Shown piece after piece: positions 47,284 to 60,917 of a stretch of 64,000 nt of DNA. The DNA is from Syngnathus acus (taxonomy: Eukaryota > Chordata > Actinopteri > Syngnathiformes > Syngnathidae). A program made the translations under genes and the position numbers. Each line of letters opens with the position of its first letter. Within the stretch, counting starts at the first letter, position 1. The stretch covers positions 3,335,501-3,399,500 of the forward strand of contig NC_051103.1 in assembly GCF_901709675.1 (NCBI RefSeq). The letters run 5' to 3'. The notes below the pieces were generated by a model, which saw only the letters and a program-made list of their open reading frames with translations, was not told the origin of the DNA and ran no database searches.

Positions 47284-50200
47284 GAGGGTCACATTGAGCT
47301 ATAGTTACAGCAGGAAGCAGGGCAGCGAAAGGCCATGTAGTCACCTCCAGCTGAGTCCACACACTCAAACCAGCTTGAGTAGCACGCAAATTTGTCATTT
47401 ACGTGTTCTCAAGTCATTTTTTTTCATTGAGCTCAGAACTTCTTGGGGACCTTCTCTGCCTCTTCTTCTTGGTGTTAATTCTCAAGTCTCTTTCAGTCGA
47501 CCTCAGTGCTGCTATGTTTTATCAGCATGTAGTTTAATAGGCGGTCCGTCGATACCACTTTGTCATCCCTCCTGGATTTGACACAGGTGGGCGTAATACA
47601 ACTGCAGCTGTCAGCCTGACAGAACCTCAGTGTCAACACATCAGCATAACACCCCGAGTCCCCCCATCCTATCCTTCATCGTGTCTTTTTATGTCCAAAG
47701 CCGTCCGGGGCCGGGCGACGACAGCGAGAGGTCGCAGCTTGACCATCATTAAACTGTCAGAGGTCAAAGTGGAAGCAAGAACCTGACGTGTTCATCGATG
47801 TAAACCTGCTTTCATCATTGAGTGGAAGGAGGGGGGGGGGGAATATAATTTTGAATAAATTAGTTTCCTATAGATTATATAGAATATCCGAAACTCTGAG
47901 CTAAACAGTGCGGCTTTATGTATTCTGTATGTTTTTAAAGAAGTGTTTATTTTGTATGAATTATTTCATTTGAAGCGGCGAGTGGAAGCTTTCCAGGCGC
48001 ACCTGTGAGGAATGCAACATACCATGAAACTCAAAAGCTATCACAGGCAAACCCACGTCAGGGAATATTTACTGAAATGGTTTCTATTGACAAATTTAAC
48101 CTGGATGGATGGGAGAGGCACTTCATGTAAAATATAGCATGTTGCCAGCTACATTTCTGTGGCTTCTACATGCGTGTGTGTGGGTTGATGCACTTGCAGC
48201 TGGATTTTTTTTGCAGCCCGGCCACTCGTCTTATGTGTGGTCCTTCTGTAAACATGTCAACAGTGCTACATGCGTGCAATATAAGCTCGTGCACATCAGC
48301 AACATGCGACCAAGCGTGCAAATATAGTTTATGATTTGGGTGTTGCACATACGTTTGGTTCGTAAAGGACATGAATCAGTTTGACGTGGATCAACATTTA
48401 GCGAAATGTGCGGACGAGAGGAAGTGCAGACGAAAATTGAATTGAAATCATTTCTTAGTCGCGCAACATTTGCGTGCATTTTTAAGACGGTTCATAAATT
48501 TAGCATGTCTGTTTCCAGTCAACCATCAAGTTGCGCTAGTTACCAAATGTAAAAATAACTCCTATAGCTCAATGTTTAATTCTGTGCCAATGGATTATTG
48601 GAATACAGCGGGCTAATTATTACTATTTGCAAAAGTTTTTTTAAACGAAACAGCATTATTATTATTTCACCCGTTTTATTCTTAATCCTTCAACGTAATA
48701 TTAATCCCACGACCATCTTTTGACTAGTTCTGGCACTTAAAATATATTCTTGCAAAATGTTGTGTTTCATTGCCACTACAGCAGTGGACTATTTTTTTTG
48801 CAAGTTTGATTGAAAGCGATAGATAGCTTACATTTTGAAATGCGATTATATAAAGGTATAATTGCTCCACAGTGTTGACTGATTTGTATGTTATGCTTGA
48901 CTCTGATTGCAGCACTAAATCAATCAAAATAATCAAGCAATCTGTCATTATTTGTCCTTAACAAAGCACAGACACACATCGTGTGTTTTTCTTTGGGGAG
49001 TAAACCATTTATTTAAGTTCATTTAAATTTATAAGAATCGACTGAATGGAAATCTTTTTCTTCGACCCCTCCCCCTACCTTCCCCCTTTTTGGCGGGGGG
49101 GAGTTTTATGGCTAGAAAAACAGCATTTGTGGTTTTGACGGTCGAGGTTTGATGCAAACGGCTTTGGAACCTTTTATGCGACCTGGCGTCCAGGAGACTA
49201 AAGAAAATATTTTGCTTTCCACCCTTTTTGAGCCATTTAGCCTCTGCTAGGGGAAAAGGAGAGAGGGTCTGAAGAAAAAGAAAAAAAACTTGTGGATAGA
49301 AAGAGAGAGGGGGGAGAAAAACTCTCCAAGGTCAAATGTCCTGAGTCGGATGGCTGCCAGATCTCCTCCACGACCACTTTACTTGCACGCAGGTATACAT
49401 AAAACATATCGTTCGCAAATGATTATATTTGTCTTCATTTCACTGTTGCTATGCAGAAATACCCAAATGAAGTGTGCGGTGCAAGCATTTCCAATCTTGC
49501 TTTGCTTCCATTGGCTTTACGCTCATTAAGGACTTTAATCTGTGATTTAGCATGATGTCATACATGCAGTTCTCGTCCTCCTGTGGGCAATTAGGATGCA
49601 TTGTGGGGTAGCTTAATGTAAAGTCCATTTCTTGAGATCGAGGCTTGATTACATTCAGGTCGCGCTCGGCCACACAGAGGACACGCTTCCACGGCCGGCG
49701 CGGCGAGGTGACCGGCGAGCCTGACTGGTTCACTGTACGCCGGTGGTCCCGTGTCACTCAGACCGCCTACCCAAAACGTTACACATAGCTGGAGGGGTTA
49801 TTTTACCAAATAACAGATGTTGAGGATAAAATGGTGAAAAATGTACCCCTGAAAATGTATCCTCTTATTACATTTACAACATTTTTGGTTCATGCTTAAA
49901 AAAGTCAGGCACACGCTTTTCAAGCTGATGTTGCTTAAAGTGGACACTTCAAATAAACATCGCAAAAATTCAATGCGTCCTGCTAAAGTGCTGAGACGCA
50001 AACAGACAGGTTCAATATTTTGCAGTACAGTCACTTGAACTCAAATGCTAATGCTAACATTAAAACTGGACTTAGAAAATGCTATTTTTATTGCCTTTTC
50101 AATCTTCTCTTTGACTGAACAGTCGGCGTCAGTCCATCAGGTCGACACTGCGCTTTGTTTGCTTGCATTTGACGTGCAAAGTGGTCTGCGGTTAATTCGC

Positions 50201-50330
50201 ATCGTTCGCGTACATATTGGTACGTTGTCTTCGACTGTTTACACCGGGACATCTTTTACACTGCGGAGACGTTAGCCATGCACGCCGTTTCTCTTTGGCG
50301 CCAACGGTCCTGCTTGTCTGTAAACAAACG

Positions 50331-51062
50331 GATGTATGGGCTTGACACCCATCCCTCGAGTTTGTAAAGCTTTTAGTCACTCAGTCTTCGTGTATATGTG
50401 GCTAGCCGGCACATCATACTTAATACAAAAACATAGCAGGAGACTCTTTCTAACCGCAGCTACTTCTGATTGCCAATGGAGAGTGTTACAACACACTTCC
50501 AAGTCAGTGTGCATGTACGTGTTCGCTGATGCATATGTGTGTGTCCATGACATCATAATTACCTGCAGCTCCCTCAGGAGCAACATTGCCATGTGGGTGA
50601 CCTACGCAGTGACCTCATCTGTGACATCACAGCCAAAGGACACGGTGGCCAAACAGAAAGCAATGATTGAGCATGTGCTGAAGAAAGCGTACGTGCGGGT
50701 TTTTGTTTCGACTTTGTGCTTTTGCGGTGCTTCTGGTAGTCTTGAGGCCAGCAGAGAAGGTTTCGCTGTTCGATCACCAATCCTACAATCAGGAATTGAG
50801 GTTGCATCCCTGATAGGGACCTGCCCCCCCCGCCCCCTCTTAGGTCTTCACGATGCTTCTAATGACCCACCGGCAGTCTCTTCAGCCAGTAGTGAAACTG
50901 CTGGAGGGCTGGGTCGTGTGGTTGAAGGTCAAAGGTGAAAAAGTCAGCACTCCAACAGCGAGGTACTCATTTAAAAGCTGCTTTCATCTCTCTCTGATCC
51001 TGACCTCTCTGCCGGACATCAAGAGAAGAAGAGTGAAAGATTAGATGTATGGGCTTGACACC
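50331..51062 (+). repeat. 19-bp direct repeats flanking a 694-bp segment
   Basis: GATGTATGGGCTTGACACC occurs perfectly at 50331-50349 and at 51044-51062 and nowhere else that I noticed. The length suits a LINE-mediated target-site duplication, but the enclosed segment has no poly(A) tail at either end. The segment contains the exon-like island at 50578-50688. Confidence 0.6.
50578..50688 (+). other. Exon-like island, phase 2-2, unknown
   Basis: 111 nt between a pyrimidine-rich acceptor (CAGCTCCCTCAG) and a donor (GTACGT). The open frame reads SNIAMWVTYAVTSSVTSQPK then DTVAKQKAMIEHVLKK, with codon-like composition and symmetric phase. A second acceptor-like site with a strong C/T tract is at 50843, but joining to it gives an early stop. 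I do not recognise the peptide. The larger 200-codon frame around it is less convincing than this segment. Confidence 0.25.
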
Positions 51063-54000
51063 AACACATGCTCAAAGTCACTTTAGCATGTGACACGTCT
51101 CATCCAAATCCAGACACGCTTTAAAATAGTCACTTAAGGTTCATGTCATCTACCAAATAAATGAGAGAGGTAATCCATTTTCGGTATGAATGAAAAATAT
51201 ATTCCATTCTAGCCTACCTGAAGTAGTGTGTGAGCAATTCTGCTTCAAACCTTGGTTTCTTATACACACTGTGATTTTTAGACATTTCATCACCTAGTGT
51301 AATTATGGACTCCCTAAAGACGCATTTATACAAGCTTTGAATCGCAAGTAACAGCGGTTGTATTTGGCAATGGGACTTTGGCAATTATTGGCGTTTCCCG
51401 ACGAAAAATTGCAATAATTTTGCTCCCGCCTTTGGCAAACTGGAGCAGAGGTTTGGGACAACAAATCTACTGACCGCTTCTCCTCCAACCACAGGCCACC
51501 TTGAAGTAAACCCCCATCCTCATCTCCTCCTCCTCCTCCTCCCATGACAAACCGGCTTAAAACACAACTAGTCTGCTTGTTTGCACCTCCCGCCCGCCTA
51601 CCGAATTTGTGTCAAAACTTTAAAAAATCACAGCTCGGAAAAGTATCCACCGTTTGCCGTCGCCGTTTCCGATTAAAATAGCTTTCTCAATCGAATGCTA
51701 TCTCCAGTAGCGGCGGCGGCACCACCCACGCTACGCATACACGCCAACCTCCTTCGGTAAACAGACGAGGCTTTTAGCCAGGGCCCGCGGTGGTCTCCAC
51801 TGTGGTCCCACCTCGCAAAAGGATCCGCGCCGGCATCCGTTTGAAATCCAAAGCTGTCCGAGAAGAGAGATGCTACAACCTTTCCAGTCCTGCCTGCTAA
51901 CCAGAAACCGTAAATTGGGAGCCCAACGTGCGATGGATGAGAGGTCAGGGGGCGGCGGGAAGGGCGACTGCATACAGCTGACTTGTTTGCTTAAGAAGAG
52001 TCATACATCTTGCGTTCGCAAATCGTAAGGATGCATCAGAGAGGAGTCAAACGCAACTGAAAAGCCTCACTGGTCAACTCACTCGGACTATGAAAGAAGC
52101 CATTCAAGGCCGCGGGTGGCAGCGGGTCTGGAACGTGGCTCGAAAAAATGAAAACGATTCTCGATCCGACGACCGCAAAAGATGTTTTTTCGGTAAACAT
52201 TTTTAGCTTCCTCCCCTACACCCAAGAACCCCCTACTGATTTGGTGGTTGGTGGTGGGGAGATGTGGGATCCAAATGACTAACTAAGCAATATTTTTCCA
52301 CAAATTCAATCAGGTATTTTTTTTTATTACCAACTAATGTAACTAAAAAGCAGCTCAACCGTGAATCCGATCTCAATGAAGAGCTCCAATATGGGTTTTG
52401 TGGTGCCTGCAGATATAAATCATTTATCACCACTTTCACATATGCGCTTGAGCATGACCATGCATGTTGAACGGGTGGACACCTGGGGTGAACAAAGATG
52501 GCCTTATATCCCCACTATTGGATGCCGCTGTCATTCAACAGCATCCCAGCTGCACCGCATTCAACATTCAGCTCGCCGTGTATTCACACTCGTCGCCATA
52601 ACAACATTTGAAAAGTAATGTCCCTGAAAGAGAGTGACAAAACTTTGAATACGAGCAACACCGACAATGAAATCGGGTGTTTGCAAGTGATAAAATCGCT
52701 TTCAGTACGGAAAGTTACCCCTGGCAGCAACTTCATCCCAATCATCAAGTTCTAATGTCATCACTTTATGACGCCACGGTATAATGAATATAGTGTTTAG
52801 GTGTACAGATCCAGTTCTGGCTCGTGGTTCTCAAGAGGGAAGTGTACATTTCTGCGGCATCCTGTATTTATTTGAAATACCCTCTGTCTGGTCTTGTAAG
52901 AGAGACACGGCAAGCGGGCATAGGAGAGCTTTTCTATTCTGGCATGCAGTGCCGCTTTCATGACACTCCCTTATAGTATGTATTGAAGAAATAAAGTCGT
53001 AAAAACCTCTCTCTTCTTTGCGCCAACCCAATTTGTCTTGAGTTTTATAAGGGGGGAAAAATATTCCATTTTTAGTTTATAGTATACAATTTGTCTTCAT
53101 TTCACCAATGAGGCTTTTTAAGTTTCAACGGCTTTGAGTCTTGGCTGGCTGGTCGGGATAGTTGGTGTTTTACCAAGCGCAGCTTTTGCACATGCTGGAA
53201 TATAGACGCAACCTGTTTTCTGTCCTGGTCGTAGTGTTCAGAAACTGACGTGCGACACTGAACCTGCACAGACGAGCGTTGCTCGAGACTACTGATGTTA
53301 TTACTTGCGATGAATGCCAAGCTCAATACTTGCGAGTTAGCTTAGCAATGTCTAGTTACTCTTTGCAAATTTAACATGCTTGATCTGGCATTAAACAAAA
53401 ATCTTACTTGATGAATAATACATTTGAATAACATGGATCTGCAAGTAATCATCTATGATGGTACAGATTTAAATCAATCTCTTGCATGTGTTTGTTATAA
53501 TGACCAACCTAACAATAATTAAGTTCTAGAAAATGAAGCTAGTTAATCCGAAAAACAAACTGACACATCCAACTAGCGGACCAGATCCTTTCCCTGCATA
53601 AAGTCTCCCTTCCCTCCTTACCTTGATGACGTGTCCAGTCACTTTCACGCAACGGGTTCAGGAGCCCGGCCGGTTATGTGAAACCCATCGAGCGGCGCGC
53701 TAACCTCGATTGGTTGTGACGCTTGGCAAACTCTACAGCGTTTTCACGCACGAGGAAAACATTGACATGCGACTTCCTCCTGAAGTTTCGGCCGCTCTTC
53801 AGACGTCTTTCCAGTGGCTTCCAGTGTCGCACACATGGTTTGGTCCATTTTGCTTTGACTCGTGAAGGATTGGGTTCAGTGGCCTTGTTGTGGTGCTGAC
53901 TGCTGCTTGTTTGGCTGGACTAGCAATGGATTCACTGCAGTGTTTATTTGAGATCAGATTGCAATCTGTCTGGCGCTACGGTGCCTTTTGGAAGGCCATG

Positions 54001-56575
54001 TAGACATTGCGAATCTGGATGGAGGTCATGCTGATTTATGGGGACTATTTGGGTTTTCAAATTTCCTTATCCGCAATTCTGAGGAAAACTGTACGTGGAG
54101 ACAAGTGAACTCTGTAAGACTGGAATTGAATTGAGAGAAAGAAAAGTGGCAGATAAGACCCCCAAGTGTTTTTTTAATAAGTTAGTTTCTGTTCTTGTCA
54201 TTGATTGCGGTCTGGCTTAGTCTAGTCCGGTGAGATTGCACCAACAAGTGTTTAGTCTTGGTAAACTGCTGCCAGACAGCCAGACTCAGACTCCACATTC
54301 CCCTCTTTCACATGCCTTACACTTATATTACATCATCATCTGAGCCATTGATAGGCCAAACCTCAAAGTATTTAGATTGAATTATTCCTGTGGCTAGAAG
54401 GGTAAATTGGCATCATTACTCAGTTAGCAAGATAAAGTTTGCCAGCTAAATTTAACTTGCGTCCTTGGACAAGATGCCAATATCCAGTATTTATTTTTAT
54501 TTTTATTCCTACTCTGCTCTTTGTTGGCATTTCTCAAGGGCTTTCTTGTATGTATTCCACCCGTCTCCATCTGTGTTGCATTCAAGCAATCCGGAGCGTT
54601 GTACCCTTCTGAAGGAGATCAGCGATTTAGTTACTGCATAAGCAGTACCACTCCCTTCATCTGGGATCGGCTTGCTGCTGCGAGGCCTCGTACTGCACTC
54701 TTATTTGCCGGAATTCAGATAACACCTTGAAAAAGTCATCTGATCTACAATGGGGAAGTATGTTTTTGTTCAAAACACTGCAGCCAAAAGTATGAGAAGC
54801 AAAAACGGCCCGAGAGTACCAAAAACAATCCCGAGAAATAAGATCTACTTTCACCACTTATCTATATATCATGTAGTGTCAGTTTTTTTTTTCCTTTCTT
54901 TCCTCAAGTCATGCACGGCGTTCCCTAAATTTGCCATTTGTTTCTTCTTCTTCCCTGCTGTGCCCTTTGCCACGGAGGGAAAGGAGGTAATAGCTTTCAC
55001 TAATTTGGCCCTGGGCTGTGCAGTCAAAGCCATATGCCAGAGTGAATCTGCAAAGCTAACATTAGGCAGCATATATCTAAGGCTAGTGGCTGTGGGCTTT
55101 GACATCCTGTATTACACCTAATTGCCACCAGACATGACATCCAAGTCTCGCTCGAAATCCCCCATAACCACCTGCTCCTCGCTCTGTTTACCTTTCAAGC
55201 GGGAATAATGCCGGCGAGAGCGCGCTGCGAGTTCCTCGCTGTTATTTTCTGACACCTGAGCCGAGGATTGGGGAACTGGAATGTCAGTCGAAATTTAAAT
55301 GGGAGACGTGTAAGGATAGTTAAGGGGTATCCCCCCGTGCATTTTGTTGCGGGGCTACGGTGTATACTTTTCTGATTTATGTGTTTTTCTAAGTGTAATG
55401 AGAGAGAGGGTAATATGGAGGCATAACCGTAATTAGGTGAATAATAAGTTTCGCAGTCATTTTCGTAACAAGGGGGGAAACTTTTAATGAATGCTATAGA
55501 GCGTGTCAAATAAATGTACGCTACGTGCGAACATATGGTCGCAGCCACAATGCGGTGAGCCGACGTTTTTCGGCACGTTCGTACATTTCACCTAAATAGC
55601 GGTGTCTCTTGTGGCCTGGGTGGATGACTATTCCCCACTGTCAATGGAACATTTCACTGAAAGACATGGGAATCTTTCAAACCCTGCACAGTGTAATGTG
55701 GCCTCAAAAACCACAAAAGTAGTCCTGAATTGACCGGAGCTCGGTTGCGTTATTTCACTGGACTTCCAGTACCAAAAAAAAAAACCCAGTCTTCAGTTCA
55801 ATGCAGTTTTTTTCACACCCATACCTGTTCGAGTTCTCCGTTTTTGAGTCATCACGATACCAAGTACCGACACTTTCGATATACAAACCCCCCCAAAAAA
55901 TACAAGACATTTTTCAGACTATAGCTGTAAGCAGCACAATCCTTAAAACGTAAGTCGACGGCCATCGATCTTTGTGTCACGTTGTGTTTTGTGAGCAATA
56001 GTTACACTGAAAAGAGATTTAGAGCCCTAATCAAAAACTGGCTCACAGATGGAAATGTAGCGTGACTTATGTCATGAAACTGTCCCCATTTGGATGCTGT
56101 GATTTATCATGCTATGGGAACCGTAAATGAACTGCTGTCAAGGAATAAAATAAAAACTAACAGGACAAAGTTTCACAAGCTTGTCCTGTGTAGTGCAAGT
56201 CTGTGCCCCGTTTAAGGCACACAAATAAATCTATTTTCTTTTCGCATCAGTTGTTGCGCAAATCTCTGTGCCGCGGCATTATGAAAAACCTCTACAAATT
56301 CGGACCAGTTGTGCTGTAAATATTTCTTGCCTGTGATTTTGTTTGTTATTCGCGTTAGCAGTACCGCAGACTCTTCAGGCTCGCCTGAGATGAACCCGAG
56401 AAAGTCCCTGTGTCACTCTCCATCTGTGCTGACAGGAAGCATGCGCTTCAGCCCCCATTGAACTCACCAATGAATAGCCTCAAACCATGGCCACTTGATG
56501 AGACTCCCTGGGAACGAGAGGCACTTGTGCAATACAGGCGTAATCCCTTTTGGACACTAGGTTAGCATTACTTGT
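51063..56575. other. Intergenic, possible conserved block at 54957-55130
   Basis: Mostly AT-rich non-coding sequence with a (CTC)n stretch at about 51524-51543. The block 54957-55130 is complex and repeat-free and could be a sox9-linked enhancer (see findings). No gene is recognised. Confidence 0.45.
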
Positions 56576-56622
56576 AGCAGTATGGATCCTATTAGACTGG
56601 CAGGACTTTTTGTGTTAGCCTA

Positions 56623-56706
56623 AGTCGCTCTGGCGTTCCACAAGGCTCTATGTTGGGGCCTTTGCTGTTTTCATTGTATTTGCTGCCCTATTATATCTAT
56701 ATCTAG
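56623..56706 (+). mobile_element. LINE reverse transcriptase fragment (L2/CR1-like)
   Basis: The frame reads SRSGVPQGSMLGPLLFSLYL then LPYYIYI before a stop. GVPQGS-LGPLLF is the diagnostic reverse transcriptase block of L2/CR1/Jockey-type non-LTR retrotransposons. Only about 28 codons are recognisable; the flanks are decayed. Confidence 0.85.
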
Positions 56707-56709
56707 CGA

Positions 56710-57830
56710 TATAAATAAAGTTTTATTGTGTTGTATTTTGGAGTAAATCAGAATTTGAACAAAGTATGACAGGGATAGAGTCTCTTACCCACTAGGTAGG
56801 CAGAGAGCAAGTGAGAGCAAGTCGCTGTGTCGCCAAAAATAGAACAGGGAATCCTGTTGCTTGTATTTAAAGGGCTGGGAAACACCTCCTCCTATGCGTA
56901 AGAGTGTGTCACGCTGCGGCACACGCACACACAAACAAGGCTCCCACTATAAATGAACTGTCACAGTGCTATTTTAGGTTGGGTCACTGGAATAATACAG
57001 GGCTTGGATGTTGCTTGTTCCACTGCATGAGGCGCGGAACACACAAACACACGCAGTGTAAATTAATTCTCGAATTCCTGTAAATTTGTCAACTCTGTAT
57101 AAATTATTTCACTCTTTGTGTGTTTAAGGTTCTTTCATCCTGTTCCTGCGGTGCAGTGTTCTGTGCTGAGTAGCATCTCTAATATAAATTATGATGCGGA
57201 CCTGAATATCTAACACTCACCTCACCACCTCAATTGTGCAGTGACAAAAATGGAAAAGGACAAATGAGATAATTTAAATGACCGATTAAGCAAATCCCAA
57301 AGCAGTCTTGGTTTTCCAAAGACAGGAAGGTCTATGTTGCCTAAAGAAAAAGCGCTGTAAAGTTTGGCCGTATAAATAAGAGGAAATTAATTAAATGCAG
57401 GGCGGGCGGTTTGGCGCCATGGAAAGAATACACAATTTAGAGTCTCGCGCCAAGCAGCCAAATGGACAAAATGAAGGTGATCAGTCATATTTTGCTGCTT
57501 TTTGACATTAAGCATATGCTTTCTTTTTTTTCTCAGAGGTCAGCTAAGCAATTTAGACAAATTGGACAAAATTGCTAAGGTAAACATAGGGAGAGGTCCC
57601 CTAATGTTTCTTTCACTCTCTTTTTCTTTCCTTCAGTCTCTTTAAGACAATATTTTGTTTAGTAAATCCCTTACCTGAATTTTCTGTGACGGTACAGTGA
57701 GACAAAATGGCTGCCAGGGCTATCAGGGGCAGGACTGTGTCACCATCCGTTAAGCCAACACAAACCAAGTCCTTTGCCATAGTAAATACTCAAACACGCC
57801 ATGGACATCACATTTAAATATATTTTAATA
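56710..57830. other. Intergenic, no gene seen
   Basis: AT-rich non-coding sequence, no feature supported. Confidence 0.5.
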
Positions 57831-58063
57831 CCGTATTTTTCGCACTATAAGGCGCACCTACATTTTCTGAAAAGCCGACAGTGCGCCTTATAATCAGGTG
57901 CGCCTTATATATGGACCAATATTGAGCCACTACAGCAGGCGTGTCCAAAGTCCGGCCCGCGGGCCAAATGTATATATCTTATAAATGGACAAAGTTTTAA
58001 AATGGGCCATTCATTGAAAGTGCGCCTTATAATCCGGTGCGCCTTATAGTGCGGAAAATACGG
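57831..58063. mobile_element. TA-flanked palindromic MITE, copy 3
   Basis: 233 bp with the ends CCGTATTTTTCGCACTATAA (one mismatch to the other copies) and CGGAAAATACGG, flanked by TA. It carries the same hAT-like internal block as the copy at 37274, so these two form one subfamily. Confidence 0.88.
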
Positions 58064-60895
58064 TAGGATAATCAAAAATCTGTGTTACCTCGCTCTACTG
58101 GCGCTCACACTGCAGTTCATTATCTGAGTCGAGGTCAAACTGGCCAAAAAGGTCCAATTGGACTCGCTTACCATTGGTGTCCACCAACATTGAGACGTCC
58201 TCATGTTGAGTGTGGCAGTGTTTGACAAGTTTTCTGCCACTTTATTGGATTTATGTAGAATTAAAATGACGATTGTGACCACACCTGCGAGAGTGAAGGA
58301 CTAAAACATGAACTTTCCCTTTTAAGTGAGGAGTCTTTCGTTTTGTTGTCATCTATTTATCTAATGACTCCTTCACAGTTTAGACAGTGAGCTAGATTCT
58401 GTCCACTACTATATGCCTAAAAAAGCACGGCGCTGCCATAAGACTAATCACCTAATTGCCCTGCCCTGCCTCATTAGAAAACAAGCCCAACTGGAAAATC
58501 GCCTTAAGTGGCTTAAATTAATGAGACTTTCATATTGGATGCTGAGTCATCAGAAGTGTGAGTCAGAGTGACGTCACCACAAGGGAAACGGCCGCTCCAT
58601 AAACTGTCATTGGGGATTTGAGCAATAGGGAAGATGTTGACCTTCTGACCATCATTAGACATTTCAAACATTTTACATTATTTGGGACTCTTTTTCGACT
58701 GCAGCCATCAGACAAAAACAATTCAGGCATTTGATTTGGGTCAAGGCCTCCTGAATGTAATGCCTGTAAGACCCATAATATGGTAATTTGTAGCGGCTGG
58801 GTTAAGGTACGTGGATTTACCAATAGTAGGTCCAGCCTGGCTCAGATTGAGCTTACATTTGGGTTTGGATGGAGATGAGGGGCTCGCTAAAGGGGGTGAA
58901 ACTGAGGTTATTTAATAAGGCCGCTTGTTATTCCTAAAGGGAACCAGGGGGAACTTATAGGCTGTCACTGAGCAGGCACTGACAGCCTTGTAGACTGACA
59001 CTCCATGTCTCTCCCATGGGGAGGGGGGGAGTAGACAACAAGTACATGCAAGTACATGTATGTACATATGAAAATACAGATATTCAATGACGCACATTGG
59101 GGGGGTCATAAAATCTATCTGAAGCTAATTTATCATGTGTCCATATAGCTATTTTCAGAATATATTTTTTTAAATTTTGTGTGGGTCTTACCTTTGGCAC
59201 AAAAAGGAAATGGATTTTTTAATTTGTCTATTTACTGAGGCAGAAAGCAAAGTGCTTGATTGTGTTAATTAACATCTGAAAAGTACTTCATGATGTAGCA
59301 GCACATTGAGGTTAGGTCCAAAACTTTGACACAACCTGTGACCACGGCCGCCGACGACTGCCACTCGGGCCCTTGCTTATTTAAATGGTGCTTTTTAATG
59401 GAAGTCAGATGTGATGGTGTTTACAATATACGCCATCCAATTACCCGTGGATAACCAAACGGCAGAGGCAGTCGTTATACTCTGAGTACTCACTCGTGGC
59501 TTATAACCTTTTATGCCCTTTTTGTATCTGTGACCTTTTTCTATTTAAGAGACCCAACAAACTTTGGAAAATAATTGTGAGTTGTAGATAGAGGAAAGTA
59601 CCAATAACAGTGATAGAATAATATTTGGATTAATGGAGATACTAAATGGATCACGGGGAATAAAAGCATGAAATAATTTCCATATGAATAAATTTGTCAG
59701 TGAGTGAGGTTCTCGCCATCCCACACAAAGCAGCCGTTTAATTGAGGAGCCACACATCTGAAGGCCACCTGGGACTTAGTTCATGAATGGAAGCAAAGGA
59801 GGAGAAGCTCCATCTTGGTACTCTGCTTTAATTCATCTTGCAAACAAGACAAGGTTCCTTTCATCATACTTCCATGTTTGGGTGTTTTATGACTCTGTTT
59901 TTCCGCACGTGCACAAAAGCAGTGGGCGATGATGGCCCCAGTGATTCAACTCGCTAGTCAGAAAGGTCAGAGTTCACGGGTTGTACAATGATAATGGTGA
60001 ATGGAGGAGGAGAGCGACAGGAAGTGTTTGAGTCAAGTACGGAAGGGACAATGGGACAAAAGGCTTACAAAGTTGTAGTCTAATACTAATCCCACTACCA
60101 ATAAATAATCGAGTACAATTGCATCCATTTTGATCCTTCCTGCTTCAGCAAGCAAAAAAATAGCAACAGTGATTATCATGTTCAACATAATTTTACCTTG
60201 ATGCCAGAAAACTTTACATTACAGTGAATTATGGGATTAGGGACAGTTTCCATTCAAATGACACTTTCCCACACACTCCCTTTTTCCTTCAAGTTTCCGG
60301 ATTTCCCTTGCCAAGCCACGATGGTGGTGGAAAGCCATCACTTCCCATCACAACTAAAAGTGTAGCCCATCTATTTCCATAGGTCTTGGCTGGCTCCCAT
60401 ACGGTCGAGTATATATCTATAGTTTTGTGGACTGATTGCAACCTTGGTATTTACGTAGTATATGTCATACGTGGTATTTTTCGCCAACGATCATCAGCTG
60501 ACATCGCCGTGCGGTCGGCGACGGCTTAAAGAGAAGCGTCGCAAACAGCAGAAAGCCAAAACACACCCACACATTTGTTAAAGGGTGGCCCGCTTGACGC
60601 AAGACGCAACAATTGAAACTGAAAGGAAGAATAACACAACACAATGCTTTATTATCCATTTTCCCTGGCTGTTAGCTTTTTTTTTTTCCATTTTTGTTTT
60701 CCTTATTCGGTTTTGCTCCAATGTGACAATCCTGGGTGATTACCGTGGCTGCCCTTAGCGTGGGTTCTGATGTGAGCAACTCATGCTGGACGGGGAGGAG
60801 CAGAGCACATCCGTAAATTTGCTTCCATGCTGTGCCCAGTGGAAGTGCAGAGGATGGAGCAGACTCGGGTGCACTGTTGAAAGAAGGACTGATCT

Positions 60896-60917
60896 CACAC
60901 ACACACACACGCACGCA
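60896..60917. repeat. CA microsatellite
   Basis: CACACACACACACACGCACGCAC. Confidence 0.85.

Larger units (their letters stand above)
46530..50330. other. Intergenic, no gene seen
   Basis: Non-coding, with a CA tract at about 47087-47108 and a G tract followed by GT repeats at about 47251-47283. No frame is recognised. Confidence 0.5.

Noticed and set aside
50336-50938. 200-codon plus-strand frame
   Set aside because: Starts inside the 19-bp direct repeat and shows no family resemblance; only the 111-nt island inside it is worth testing.
54750-55121. 123-codon plus-strand frame with FFF and CFFFF runs
   Set aside because: The hydrophobic parts come from T/C-rich low-complexity DNA; the rest overlaps a probable non-coding block that is open on both strands.
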